From: Trebouxia sp. TZW2008
Taxonomy: Eukaryota > Chlorophyta > Trebouxiophyceae > Trebouxiales > Trebouxiaceae
NCBI GenBank assembly: GCA_002118135.1
Contig: BDIU01000237.1
Coordinates: forward strand, 1 to 64,000
Length of the DNA: 64,000 nucleotides
Reading direction: 5' to 3'
The notes beneath the pieces were generated by a model, which was not told the origin of the DNA, made no database searches, and worked only from the letters and a program-made list of their open reading frames with translations. The position numbers and the translations under genes were made by a program. Below, one piece after another: positions 35,436 through 47,661 of this stretch (positions are counted from its first letter, which is position 1; every line of letters begins with the position of its first letter).

Positions 35436-38400
35436 AGAAAACCACTTTGCAAACAACCTCCAAAAGCTCTTGAAGGAAGGATATGCCTCCGCATATTTGA
35501 GACCTGCAAGCTGACAAGGATTGTACACCTTGGTGTTGACAACTGCCACAAACTTTGATTTTCATGTTCTCTCACCCTCTTCACATCAATGAGGATGAGC
35601 TGAACTTGAGCATGGGAACATACAGCTAGGACATGTTCACCTTTCTTGGGTTGTGTTTTTGCCTATGCCGTCAGCACTGAAGATTGTGCGGCTCATTCCA
35701 TTTGCGTCAACAGCTGGAGTAATACCATTGAGTGTCTTCAACACTAGGCCCTCATCAGCCAAGCTCTTGTTCAAGGCTTTCAGATCCAGTCTTCCATTGT
35801 ACAGAGTGACAGTGTATGACTTCCAATCTTCAATATGCACGGAGACATCTTGTGTAGATGGCATGTCAAAGATAGCATCTGGTAGGCATCAACACCCTAT
35901 AAGATCCCAAGGATTTTTGCTAATCAATAGAAGCAACAATGGCAGAAAGCAGTTAAGCTGGCGAGTCACAACACAACAGCCAAGCATGGCTTTGTACATG
36001 CTTATATGGTGACTGTAAGCGTCTGCCATATTGAAAAGGTGTAGCTATGATACAGGTTTGCTGAAGAGCATTTTGACCCTGCGCAACTCACCACAAGAGT
36101 GAGCATCTGCAGCTACAGCTGCTCAGCCATCAAAACAGCAGCAGAGCTGAAGCCGTCCAACAGCCTGCAAAATGCTGCGAACAATATTGTGCTGGGCCGG
36201 GCAGCAATGTACGGTCTTGTCATGGTGGTTCAACAGCTGTTCAGTCATCAACCCAGCACATCAATGCTGACGCCTTTGTTTTGCCCTGAAAGGCTGCTGA
36301 AGGTGCACCAGCGTCAAACTTCTAGCAAGTACATGCCTGCTGCCCATCAGTCAAAGTCAGGCAAGAAAGGCTCAGGTTGCCAGCAAAAATGTGTAGTGCT
36401 TTTGCACAAGACAAAAGCCAGTCCTAGCACTACAACATGGGTTTATACTGATCAGATTATCAGTATGCATGTTTGGATGCAAACTGTATCAATGCATGTG
36501 TAGATTTTGTTTTGCAAGAGACTGCAAAGATTTCGAGGTCTATGCTGTCATGACGCTGAATGATCTGCTTGATTGCCCAGGTTTGTTGCAGCAGCAGCCT
36601 GGCAAAAGCTGCATGACAGACCTCCTGTCATACTGCATCTAAGACAGCTTGACAGCAGGATTGCCACTGAGCTATCGCTAAGCCGTTGCTGCAGTTCAAA
36701 ACTCTGGTCTTGCAGATCATCCAGTGAACAAAGGCGTCATTCACAAAAGCGTCAGAATAGATGCCAAAGGCCTTGCAATGTGGCGAAAGAGGCTTGGCAG
36801 CTTGTCACTTGCAACATAGCAATCTTAGCTGATCAGATGACACAACAATGTGAGATGTTTTGGTTCAGAAGCAGATGGCCTAACACAGAGCCAGCAAGGG
36901 CAATGTCGGCTCAGACGTGCGAGCGGTAGCGCTGAGCTGCGCCAATGTTTGCATATCTGAAAACTTGCCAGTGGCTGACATCATGACTTGGCCAGAATGT
37001 GAGGCTGAGGTCAGTTCTAAACAATTGCTGTTGCCAAAATGGATTGGCCTGAACAGAAAGACAAGCACATTGCTTCAGACCGACACTGCTTGAGCTTGAG
37101 GAAGGTCAGGCCCAGCAGTTGCCAATAGGATGCCTTGAAGAATCATGCCAACATACAGCATGCAACATCATCACGATGTATTTGAATGCTTGAAGCCTGT
37201 TGCTCGTCACCTCCTCAACCCTGAGATCAAAACAACAATAAAATGAAACCATTGTGGAACACAAGTTTGCAAACCCAATTTGACTTGGCCGTGGAGCACT
37301 ACACCAACATACCCTCAGAGCTGACCACAACAATCCTCAGGTGGCACCACAGGTCAGACCGGACAAGCTAATGGACAGCACTGACCTGAGACCCACCGAG
37401 AAAGCTGTCTTTGGCCAGTCAGAAGAAGCATGCTGCTAATAGGCCTTGTTTGACTGCATTCCATGTCATTGTTGAGCATTTAGTCAAAGACTGACCACTG
37501 AGGCTGTGATAGCAGCTACTTTACCAAGAAACATTGGTAGCACAGCCTGTTGTAAGTATCAATTTGCAAATTTACAAGCGCAAGGGCACACAGACTGACT
37601 GACAGCTGCAGGTCTGTGTTTGCTGTCTAGCTGACTACTTAGAGGAAGCCGGCTAGGGCACATTTTGACGTTCCCCATGCCAACTGTCTCTGGCAACTTG
37701 GCAGACTAGCAATGGCAGACTTCTTGTTGCCTGCCGGCCTGGCTTCGCGCTTACTGCACCATCAGGCAACAACATATACTTGTGCAGGGTCTCAGTCATG
37801 AGCGTGCAACATGCAGCTGCCAATCATTGACTGCTGTAACGGTACAAGTCAACCTGTATCTTGGCTCAGTCCAAATGTTGAGGTAAAGTGTCATCATTCA
37901 ATTCACCCTGTCAAGCACCCCGATAGAGTAGGTTGCTCCTGCTCTTGGTCAAAGCTATGAGCTGCTGCTGCAGAGCAACTCTGCCAACAGCAGGGGAGAT
38001 GCGCCTGCGCAATGACATCAGTGCGTGCCTCTGCAATTTATGGGAGAGGCAACCACTGCTCTATGCCACTGGTGCATCAGGTCCTGCTGACTGCAGATCT
38101 GCGGCTGTGTCATATGCTTTGCTTGGAGAAGGAACACGGTGGTAGCTGACAGCCAGCTGGCTTGTGTACACCGCGCAGTCAGTGAGTGTTAGTACATGAT
38201 CTCGTTAATCGACAGACAATCCAGCTTGATTGGCATGTCATCCATAGCATGACAGCATGAACAAGTCAAAAGTAAAATTTTGTGCGCAAAGCAGACGCAC
38301 TTGCCAGCAAGGTGTGTTGCTGCCACTCTTGAAATGACAAAGCAGCTTATACAGCCCTGCCAGCTGCAATCTTGACTGCAGCCATGACGAAACTAAGAAT

Positions 38401-40466
38401 TGACCTAATTCTTCAAAGGCTGCAGCTGCTTGCTCCTTTTTGGCAAGGAATGCACTGCTTGTGCCGCATTTCGGGCTGTCAAACATTCTTGCGGCTAATG
38501 CCAAGCTGCTGCTGCAGCAACTCAAGCAAGAGCTGTTCCCTGTTTACCTGGGTCTTCCAAGACTGGATCTTGACCTGGATCTTGAGGTATATAGAGCAAC
38601 ACACCTTACAGTATGCTGATGATGTTGCTACTCAAAAGAATACAAGATGCCTGCTCCCTCCTGATGCCACAGTCCATCACCAAGAACACGTTGCAAGCCA
38701 GTCACGTCGAGCTCATACAACAAGCAGTCGACAGTCCGCAAGGAAATCAGGAGGTGCTCGAGTAGCGGAGGATCTGAGACCAGACTTAGTCAACCGGCGT
38801 GACTTTGGCTTGCAGTGTGTTGGCAATGTGCGGAAATTGCCGAAAACGTGCGAACTCATGCCCATACATCCCTTCAGTTAACTGCCTCTCCTGGAAGCAT
38901 GGATGCAGCAACTGAAGACGTGTTACGCACAGCAAGTGTGATTTCTGGCTTGTCCAGAGGAGCAGGTAACCTGAGTTGGCACTACTGTATCATAAGAAGC
39001 TGTGCTTCCCGCAATTGCGCACATTTCTGCACAGATGAGAACATATGTTAGATTGGCAGAAAAAAGTGGGTCAAGACACAAAACACTTTTCCAATTTTTA
39101 TGCATCCGTTTGCTCCTGATGATCCTGTTTGCAGGTGTTGACATGGGCAAGCCATGGAAGCTGTACTTGACACACATTCCATACACCTAAGAAGTGCACA
39201 CATTATTGTCATGGGACATCCATAAAGCACCCCTACTTTGCTCTGAGCTACTTCAACAAGAACATCCCATGGTATGCTTGTGCCTTTTGTGTCAAGCTGA
39301 GTCATCATGAATCTGAGCTATGGTTTATAGGCGAGCATGTTTTTGCTCATGTTGCAGCGAATTCTGTTGATCTTACTACTGTGCTTTTGCTGCCAGCAGG
39401 TTCACTGATGATTTGCCAGAGATTGTTTTCAATAATGAGTAGAGTTCCCGTCAGCAGCAGTACAAAATAAATTGCTCACTTCAACAATCAGATAGATTGT
39501 TAGGGCATGCAAGGCACAGATGCAGCTTTCAAGAAGGCTTTCTATTGGTGAGACAGCCATACTGTTGAAGACAATGTCAACACACAATCTGACAGTGTAC
39601 AATGAGCAAGACTGATTACAGCTCACCGAGGTGTGGCAGAAGTGTCAGTGCTTTTGGGCATGCTGTCTGATTGCAAAGGCAAATGCAAGGATCGCCCTGT
39701 GCCTTGGGGCATTTGAGTATATTGCATCATTTTGTTTATCCGTCATCAATTTGCGTCATTATCAAGCACTTCTGTTGTTATTTGCGTAGCAAGAGGCATC
39801 CTTCTCAGCAGCAACAAGACGATCTGAAAGCTTACAGATGTTGCACAGTGCATCCTTTAGCTGTGCGTCCTGATGTTCACTTGTAGTCAGAAATCTGCAG
39901 AACCTGGATCCCTGTCGTAAAAACCACAACGTTTTGTGAATGAATTCAATCAAAAAGCATTCATTTTGATGAACTGAATTGAATGTAACAAACCCCTGAT
40001 TGTACTGTATAAATTCAAGTGGATGTGTTTCTGGTGAACATCTCAGAAAAAGGTATGTACTGCACCACCAGGCATGACTGCTAAACTCTTATGGTGACGT
40101 GCAACCTGAATCAGACAAGTCGTGATGGGGTAGCCTACCTAATTTAAACAGGTCGAATCTCAATAGATGCTTCACTCAAATGATGCCTTCATTGCATGTC
40201 AAGCGCTCAACATAGCTAGCACGGCAGAGATGCAGTACATTTACCACTTACACCAGTCTGTCACAGCAGATCACATGCGCATATGCTGCACACTGACATC
40301 GTGCTGTCTGTCGCATCAGAGATGACTGTGCCAGCTGACAGGCACAAACCGCTTTGTAATCAGCTTGAGAGCTTTCTGTGACCCGACCCAAGACTGCTGC
40401 CACACAGTGCAGTTCATTGGCACCAAAGCAGCAGAACTTCTCCACCAGGTCATTTGATATTGACAT
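35436..40466 (-). CDS. Unidentified multi-exon gene (exon fragments)
   Basis: Candidate (-) exons in order: 40466-40388 (ATG, MSISNDLVEKFCCFGANEL), about 39905-39787 (DAQLKDALCNICKLSDRLV), about 39300-39225 (GTSIPWDVLVEVAQSK), about 38450-38280 (EQAAAAFEELGQFLVSSWLQ), about 37230-37135 (VEEVTSNRLQAFKYIVMM), about 37050-36985, 35882-35644 (SVHIEDWKSYTVTLYNGRLD) and about 35512-35436 (AYPSFKSFWRLFAKWFSA then stop). The pieces look coding and have reasonable splice sites, but not all phases were resolved and more than one gene may be present. Family not recognised. Confidence 0.35.
38899..39190 (+). CDS. Possible two-exon 40-aa micro-gene
   Basis: ATG exon 38899-38965 and exon 39135-39190 join in phase 1 (GCAG/GTAACC donor, TTTGCAG acceptor) to encode a 40-aa peptide beginning MDAATEDVLRTASVISGLSR and ending TAA. 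A CpG-richer stretch lies upstream (about 38690-38880). It sits on the opposite strand of the unidentified 35-40 kb gene. No homology known to me; it may be chance. Confidence 0.2.
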
Positions 40467-41285
40467 CGAGCCAAGGCTGCTGTCCTGTGCTAATGTGCAT
40501 CATGGCCGGGTCACCATCTACCTCTCTGCATCGGCATTGCAATTAGTCACCATGGATCAAATTGCCTCAATGCCTTTCTACATCAGTTGTGAACTTGGAG
40601 TGCACGTGCTGAAAATGTCCCACACATGGAAAACAGCCATAAATGCATATATAACAACAGCAAGATGTGTACTGTGCATGAAACACAGCATGTGCATTCA
40701 GCCCAATCTGACAGGTCCCAGAGACATGTGACAGACATCGGCAGGACATGATTCTCAGAAGTCAGTGTAGGTAGGTAGTCACAACAGTGCTCCTGTGATT
40801 CAACATTGCAAGTCATGTGAACACACACGCAACCTCCGTGCGCAGCAAGGCAAAGCTTACCATAAGGCAGATGAACTTGACCTTAACGTAGCCTGACTTC
40901 CTGAACCTCAAGTCCTATAAATGAATGGGACAGCAACATATTGATTGCTGCAGTAACTCCCAGCTGCCTCTGCTCCTAGAGGCTCCCATCGTGGTGCGTT
41001 TTCTCTACTTTGTTGCTTCATGCTGATGCAATACTGTCATGAATGCCCAGCAGGAGCATGGAAAGTTGCTGCCTACAATCACATGAGCTGATTTTTGCTT
41101 TGTTGAGCATTCAAATTGAGTGCTGACGCAGAAAGACGCAACAGAAGCTTTGAGATATTGGACTCATTACCATTGTACGCCAACCTACTTGCAGACCTTG
41201 GTATGAATTCAATATCCAACACCAAAGGCACAAGTCGGAGCCAATGACATGCTGCATGTGCATGTACTTGCACAAAGCAAGGTAA

Positions 41286-41346
41286 GGCAAGGCAGGGCAG
41301 GGCAGGCAGGCAGGTCTCGATGCAGGGCAGGGCAGGGCAGGGCAGG
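41286..41346. repeat. GGCAG minisatellite with G-quadruplex motif
   Basis: Imperfect GGCAG/GGGCA units. Positions 41325-41342 contain four GGG runs separated by CA, the G3N2 pattern expected to form a very stable parallel quadruplex on the + strand. Confidence 0.85.
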
Positions 41347-41559
41347 TGATGCAGTTGGAGCTGCATGTCATTGGTTGAACAAGACTGCCCTGGAGTACCA
41401 ACTCTGCATGCTCAATGTCGACATCTGACAAACCCAGCACAAGCGTTCAAATCCAGCGCATCAGATGACCATTGCATGAAGTAGCTAAAAGACAAACAGT
41501 GCTGGTGCCAGCTTGCCTTACCTGAAACGGGAAAGAGCCAGAACACATTTTGGCCATCT

Positions 41560-42507
41560 TCACGTCGACAGATTTTCCTGTAAATACCGCTTCCTTGCGG
41601 CCTGCTTATGCACCGCATGAGTGCGCGCAACTATAGTCTGTTGCCAGCTGCCCTTTTCAGCATTCAGCCACCAAGCTGCAGCTTTTGAGCTGGCTGCAAA
41701 ATCACTGGGTGTCAAGTCATTCTTCTTGCTATCCCACTCAGCGGCTACGGTTGGGTAATGCGTCCGCAAGGAGTTGCACTTGCAAACAGCCTGTCCAGCG
41801 CAAAACGGGCAGCCCCGACCTCTTTTGGAATTTCTGTTGACAGGTGTAGCTATCCAAGCATGGCGCTGGCCAAACGGACATTTGTTGCACACCCAATGCA
41901 CCTTTTTGCCGCTTTTCAAGGTGATTTTGTCTGGAAACACTCCTTGATCTGCATTTTTTTGGTGGTTCCATTCTTCTAGCAAAGGGTGTTGGCTTTCAGC
42001 AAACGTTGGATGCCTAAGCAAGGATCGGCCCGTATGCCGGCTACAGGTTCGACAACCACTGCCCCAATACACTTTTGATCCAGCTGTTGCAGTCCATTCA
42101 TATCCGCAACTGTGGCATTGCCAATGGGACAGCTTCTTACTGTAAGCAAGCACTTCCTCTGCAGTGCAGCCGTTTTTGGTGTCATCCCAAAAGACTGCAA
42201 CTTTGGGTGCAATTTTAGCAAGCGAATTGTGTTTGCACAGTGCTCTCCCGCTACACTGAGGACAGCCTGAACCGTTGCTTCTAGCAAGCACAGTTGCCTG
42301 CCATTGATGTAGGTGACCATCAGGGCATTGATGGCACTGCCACCACACCTTCTTGTTGCTGAACTTGGATATGGCAATGTTGCCCATGTGAGCGTTGGCT
42401 GCAACATCCCACTGCTGCTGAAGTGTCTTGTTCAGGGCAGATATGTCTGGAAACTCTTGGTCTGATTGCTTTCCCCCAGTGACTGGGACACCTTGTTCTG
42501 ATTGCAC
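41560..42507 (-). CDS. Zinc-ribbon repeat protein (DUF4379 / PF14311-like)
   Basis: A large exon with about 3.5 tandem zinc-ribbon units ending in a stop at 41560. Each complete unit has a CxxC pair, a conserved Trp, then a second CxxC: WWQCHQC...GCPQC, HWQCHSC...GCRTC and HWVCNKC...GCPFC. Each is preceded by a linker containing W(D/N)xxKN. The last unit has lost its cysteines (AAWWLNAEKGSW). The family is described as a probable zinc ribbon found in plants, algae and large DNA viruses and often tied to nuclease domains; the role here is unknown. The frame is open upstream of 42507 (that codon is GTG). A likely first exon at 42930-42866 starts ATG with MAATCYAPVVLRSS, but the link between the two was not phase-resolved. 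Confidence 0.75.
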   Translation of the reverse strand: MQSEQGVPVTGGKQSDQEFPDISALNKTLQQQWDVAANAHMGNIAISKFSNKKVWWQCHQCPDGHLHQWQATVLARSNGSGCPQCSGRALCKHNSLAKIAPKVAVFWDDTKNGCTAEEVLAYSKKLSHWQCHSCGYEWTATAGSKVYWGSGCRTCSRHTGRSLLRHPTFAESQHPLLEEWNHQKNADQGVFPDKITLKSGKKVHWVCNKCPFGQRHAWIATPVNRNSKRGRGCPFCAGQAVCKCNSLRTHYPTVAAEWDSKKNDLTPSDFAASSKAAAWWLNAEKGSWQQTIVARTHAVHKQAARKRYLQENLST

Positions 42508-43135
42508 TGTACTGCTGCAAGTAACTGAGGAGCACAGCAGCCTGCTCAGATTATAGCCTGCAGGAGCAGGCCATTGTCACGAGTGCCGTCTTGCTCTCTT
42601 GGGTTGAAAAAGCTTCAGGTGTCCAAGCAAGACAAGCCAGTGAGTGTCAAGCAATCAAGGCAAATGACTTTGATCGATTGATGGCACATTTACCTGTAGG
42701 TTGCCTTCTGGCCTCGGATCCCAGCAATCTGCTGACTCGAGGCAGCCTGAGCTTGCCGCTGGCTTGACTTGTTCGCCTGTACAGCGCGGCAAACCAGATG
42801 TTAAGACGGAATGAAGCGCTTGCAGACTCTGACATGTGGCGCTGGTTAGCGAGCGGTTTACGCACCTGCTGTGACAAATCATTTGACAGGATGAACGAAG
42901 CACGACAGGCGCGTAACAAGTCGCGGCCATGTTTCTCCGAGGACCGGCTGTTTGGCGCTGTTTACTTCTCGGCGCTATCCAATGCAGTAAATGTCGCAGT
43001 GTCTGTTTCACAAACCAGCGCCGCTCTCCGCTGAAGACAAGTGTCGAGGGTCTTATCGAACCGTACTGTCGAAGGGCAACTGTATCTAGGCTTAGGAAGA
43101 TTAAACGGCAGGTTCGGCAAAGATGACTACTGAGA

Positions 43136-43160
43136 CCCCCCCCCCCCCCCCCCCCCCCCC
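43136..43160 (+). repeat. Uninterrupted run of 25 C
   Basis: A pure homopolymer. It may be a genuine poly(C) tract, or a sequencing/assembly artefact at a join. Confidence 0.9.
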
Positions 43161-44560
43161 GAATTACAGCAGAATCCTCAACAGCATGAACAACAGGACA
43201 AACAGCGCCAGCTTCCGGCTCCAGAATTTTGCTTAGCGGATTGCTTGTCTTGAGGACGGCATCGCTCAACCATATCAGCTGCAGGACTGACGCGCAAGAT
43301 TTATTTGCAGACTCAGCAGCAAAATGCTGCTGCATCATGCAACCAGGCCCTGAGGGCCAGCAGCAACCAGTTTAGCCTGAAACGGACGCAACATGCATGC
43401 GCAAGTAGATTGAACGTCTTAGGCGTTTCTAGTATGTTCACGCCAAATGTTTTTGCAACATGCGTTCAAATTCGTTTTTGCAGTTGGATGAATATCAAAT
43501 GAGTTTGCAAGGCTTGGCATGCTGGAACGTTTACACAAAATATCTGTCAGGCCTTGTCACTGGCACAGTGAGCCTGCCAGCAGCTGCTGGTGTCATATCT
43601 GAAACATTTTGGCAGTCCTGACACGGAGCTTGGCCAGCAGATGCTGTTGTATGAGGCAAAGAGCCTGCCCTGATGCTGCTGTCTGGCTGACAAAAACAAT
43701 GATGTCTCAGGCGTGCTCCAGGGATAGCACCAGCAGGGCCGGTGCGCTGTTCTGGGCTGCAAGAGCGACTCAAGTTGAGTTTTCAGGCATGCAACAGATG
43801 CATACAAGCACAGGAACAATGGTTAGTTATGTCTGCAACTGGGTACAACGGCTCTGGAAAGCATGCATCAAGACCCAACCTTGATTCACTGAGCAACACT
43901 GTTGTCCCCAGCATCTACAGACAATTGATAATATGAACAGTTTATGCGCTAACAAAAGAACGCACAATGCTCACAAAGCAGTGCTGATAGGCTGTTTCAA
44001 ATGTACAATGCTTTCTGCCAGCTGGAGCAGAAGAAATTGACTGAAGCAGGTGCAAGCCGCACCCAGTAGATGCGAATGTAAGCATGGAAATGCCTGCCGT
44101 ATTGCTGCTGGTCCTGCTCACACTTCTAAGGCAAGCATGGGTGCCTGGCTGGTGCTCATTGTCCATACTTGCTTTAGAAGTCTGTGAAGGACAAGCATGC
44201 TTGGCAACATCTGCACTTCTTCACTTGCGACTGTGCTTGTGGTGGAAGCATTGAAACCAACACGCCACCCCATATTCAGAAATTCCCTGCATTATGCCCG
44301 AAGTACATGCACTGAGAATTGGCGCATATAGGACAACCAACTCATGCAACACACAATGACTTGTGAATAATGCACCATAGCAAGTTGTCACTGCACAAGT
44401 GTTGTTGTACACGCAGCTGCGCCCCAGCGAAAGCGATTGAAACATTGAGCTGATGCCAGCATTATCCAGCACATCTGAGCAGCACATTGATTACAAAAGC
44501 TCTGGATGACACGTCTGACTGACCCAGGGTTTGCATAGGCTTACAGAGGTTCACAGACTT
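43161..44560. other. No assignable gene
   Basis: Short frames on both strands only. The flank next to the poly(C) run is CpG-rich at 42800-43130 and may be the promoter of the DUF4379 gene. Confidence 0.35.
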
Positions 44561-44593
44561 GGCACCAATGGCATGCTCAGCTGAGTGCCATGC

Positions 44594-45640
44594 TCATCTC
44601 TTTGAGGCAAAGCTGGTACAGCTGTGTGGATTGATGACTGCATCCTCTGTCTCTTTGAAGGAGGCTGTCCCACCAGGCGGTCAGCGTCATCACCATATGC
44701 TGTGCCAGCAGCTGCTCCCAAAAGCCCTGCAACAAGCAGATGCAAGCTGTCACAACATGTCAAACCCTGAAGGGTGCCCTTGAGCAGCTCATGCCACACT
44801 TGGCTTTTCACAGCTTCACTTCTGCATGCAATGGACCTTGCGTATATCACAATTGATGCCTTGACAATCTTGTAAGATGATGAATCGTGCTCGGTGGGAC
44901 GTTCTCATAGCACTTGTGGCAACGCGCACTCAGCAGCATTGCTATCAGTGCCTTTTGATGTCGGCTGCGTGACTGATCGCCAGCTTGTCACAAATGGAAT
45001 GTGTGATGGCAGATTCTAAACTGATTTGCCGAGTTTTGGAAATCTTTACCTGTAGTTGCTTCATTTGGCTGTCGTACATACTCGCGCTTGGCTAGTGGCC
45101 CTGAGGCTGCAAGCCTGAAGCCATTTGGACATTCTTCTCCATTGATCTCTCCCTGCATGCACTTTGACTGCTCAAAAATGAGAAAATGCAGCCGTCTTGC
45201 AATATTAAACATGGCGCAGACCATTGCATCTAGGATACTACAGACCAAGATATCCTCAAGATGCAGCCTTGAGCTTTGCTACAATGCTTCCGTGCAGTCA
45301 TGAGTGTGGCCATGCCAGGTGGATGGCGTCATATACATTGCAGGCAAGGCAAAGCATGTGTACAGCATCATCAGCAATGCACAGCAGTTCAAGCAGGCCA
45401 CAGTAAACCCGCAGATGACTACAAATGACCATTGCCTGGTCACAGGTGCTTGCACACCAGCAGTGCCAACAGCAATGAGTTGCACAGTCTAAGATCAAGG
45501 AAACTTATGCAAGACTGTGGGCACTCTGTATGAAGCCTGCTTACCTGATACAGAGCCAAAGTGATCTTCAGGTCCTGTGCTTTGTCATGTACTTGCACAA
45601 TGCAGCCGTCCTTGAAGTCACCACCTGCGCAGCAACACCA
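44594..45640 (-). CDS. Unidentified gene, exon fragments (weak SPT20-like hint)
   Basis: (-) exons with good splice signals: about 45633-45545 (GDFKDGCIVQVHDKAQDLKI), about 45150-45050 (GEINGEECPNGFRLAASGPL), about 44826-44770 (SEAVKSQVWHELLKGTLQ) and about 44730-44590 (LVGQPPSKRQRMQSS, a likely nuclear signal). More exons may lie upstream to about 47 kb. The DGCIVQVHD stretch recalls the GCII.EVRD core of the SAGA subunit SPT20, but this is one short motif and I do not assign the family. Confidence 0.3.
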
Positions 45641-46332
45641 GCTGATGAAGCCAAGTCCAGCACTTGCAAATGGTGAAGGAGAATAGGACTCCGTTGTAGA
45701 AGTCAGTGCAAATCACATGCGCCCACAATTCACAGACTGATGACACTGTACAAGCTGAGAGCTCTCACTGTGTCTCACTGAGTCAGTACAGAATGTAGTA
45801 TGCCTGCAGGGCTACGGGCGGTCAGTTTCATGTGCTCCGTTGACAAATGCACATGAGCCACCTTGCCAGCAAACTTTCAAGAGAGCTGTGTCATGCCCAT
45901 TGCATCAATGTGCGAGTGAGAGCATACTTACAGCCTAATCCATGATAAAAAAGCCTGTAGAGAAGCTCAGGAAACAGCTTGTAGGGGACAGCACATACCT
46001 GGCAAGGAAAGCAAGGTCTTGGGTAGGTTGCCATCATTGGCTTTTCGCTCCTGACCATCAGGGTCCTCCCTCGTTTCAAAGGCAAAGCTCCCACATGACA
46101 ACACAGGCTAGGTCTACTTCAATGGCTGTTGATTCCAATGCTAATGCTTGAGGTTCAAGTTGCTTTCCGGTTGTTTCTTCACAACACAAACTTTTTTGCT
46201 TATCATGTTTTGTTTTTGTTGTCACTCATGACTTCCAATGATACAATCACACAATTCAGTTGATTGAATAAGAATTTGCCACTTGTGGCACATGCGATTA
46301 GACTTGTTGTCTAGCTGAAGCATGTAAAATTA

Positions 46333-46346
46333 CTCTCTCTCTCTCT
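46333..46346. repeat. (CT)7 microsatellite
   Basis: Pure dinucleotide run in an otherwise unassigned stretch. Confidence 0.9.
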
Positions 46347-47116
46347 TCATGTACACTGTATCAGCTGCAGAGTGCTTCTAAGCACTCAAATGGATACACG
46401 CAGATGTCTCGTGCATTCAACTTAGCTAACTGAGGATGCGGCCATACTTTCACCTTTCTGAATATGAGAGCCATGCCAACTGTACTCCAGCTATATAATA
46501 CTTCACTGAGTTTGCGTTGCGTCGCATCTACAAAACTGACATACACATGTCTGCACCCACGATGTCAGTGTGATCAAGGGCTGTCTTTACTTACAAAGAC
46601 TCTCGTTATGATGCCTAACGGCAGAGAGTATTCTCTTTGCTTCAACAATTGAAATTTGATACAACAATCACAACTGTTTGATAAAGACGGTTCTGCAATG
46701 ACCAAGGAGCAGAAAAAGCAGCACTGCAGTGCTCAACACTGACAGAGCAGCTCTGGCATCATTCAACTTTGCAACTCCAGAAAATGACAGAATCACCTGG
46801 ACATGCAGATATTTGCTTTGCAGATGTCACATTGCCTTTCTAAAGTGAGTGAGCCTGACCGCAGCAGCTGCAAGGAGCGCTCACAAACTCGACAAAGTAT
46901 ATAACAGAAGTCGGCTGCAGCTTTACTGGAGTCATATCCAAGTAGGTAGTGTGGAAATCACACTGTTGAGTGTCAAAAAAGAAAAGCTGATCTCTTAGCC
47001 ACCCTGTGCAAGCTGAATACAACTTGACAGGGTGTTTCCAGGAGACGGGACGAGGACCCGGATCAGCGATGTCTCCCAAAAATGGGTCTTGTGGCTTCTG
47101 CGCATTCTAGCTGTGC

Positions 47117-47661
47117 TGCCTGCTGAGTTGGCTCCACAAAACAGTGTTGACAAACACTACATCTGGTCACAAAGCCAGCGCTAGCGTGCTCTGGCTGACT
47201 TGACTGCTGCATCCACACAACAGTGTTGACAAACACTACATCTGGTCACAAAGCCAGCGATAGGTTGCTCTGCCTGGGTTGACTGCTGCATCCACGTAAC
47301 AGTGTTGACAAACACAACACCTGGTCACAAAGCCAGTGTCAGGTTGCTCTGCCTGGGTTGACTGCTGCTTCCACAAAATCGTGTTGACAAACACTACATC
47401 TGGTCACAAAGCCATCGTTAGGATGCTCTGCCAGGGTTGACTGCTGCATCTGCAAAACAGTGTTGACAAACACTACATCTGGTCACAAAGCCAGGGTTAG
47501 GATGCTCTGCCTGGGTTGACTTCTGCAGCTGCAAAACAGTGTCGACAAACACTACACCTGGTCACAAAGCCAGCGTTGGCTTGCTCTGGCTGAGTTGGCT
47601 GCTGCATTCACATAACAGTGTTGACAAACACTACGTCTGGTCACAAAGCCAGCGTGAGCTG
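47117..47661. repeat. 79-bp minisatellite, seven units
   Basis: The core ACAGTGTTGACAAACAC starts at 47141, 47220, 47299, 47378, 47457, 47536 and 47615, an exact 79-bp period through all seven copies despite point changes. Each unit carries two short inverted repeats: GTGTT-GACA-AACAC and CTGG-(8 bp)-CCAG. Confidence 0.97.

Noticed and set aside
35470..35515. Possible duplicate of the PAQR-like exon (shared GGAGGCATATCCTTCCT)
   Set aside because: The match is short, and a different frame (AYPSFKSFWRLFAKWF) gives a sensible terminal exon of another gene.
42655..43338. 227-codon open frame on the (-) strand through the poly(C) run
   Set aside because: It encodes a poly-Gly stretch from the homopolymer, has donor sites within it and no ATG-supported family; it is likely a chance frame over promoter and first-exon sequence.
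47117..47661. CRISPR-like array
   Set aside because: The whole 79-bp unit is repeated, with no unique spacers between short repeats, and the context is eukaryotic.
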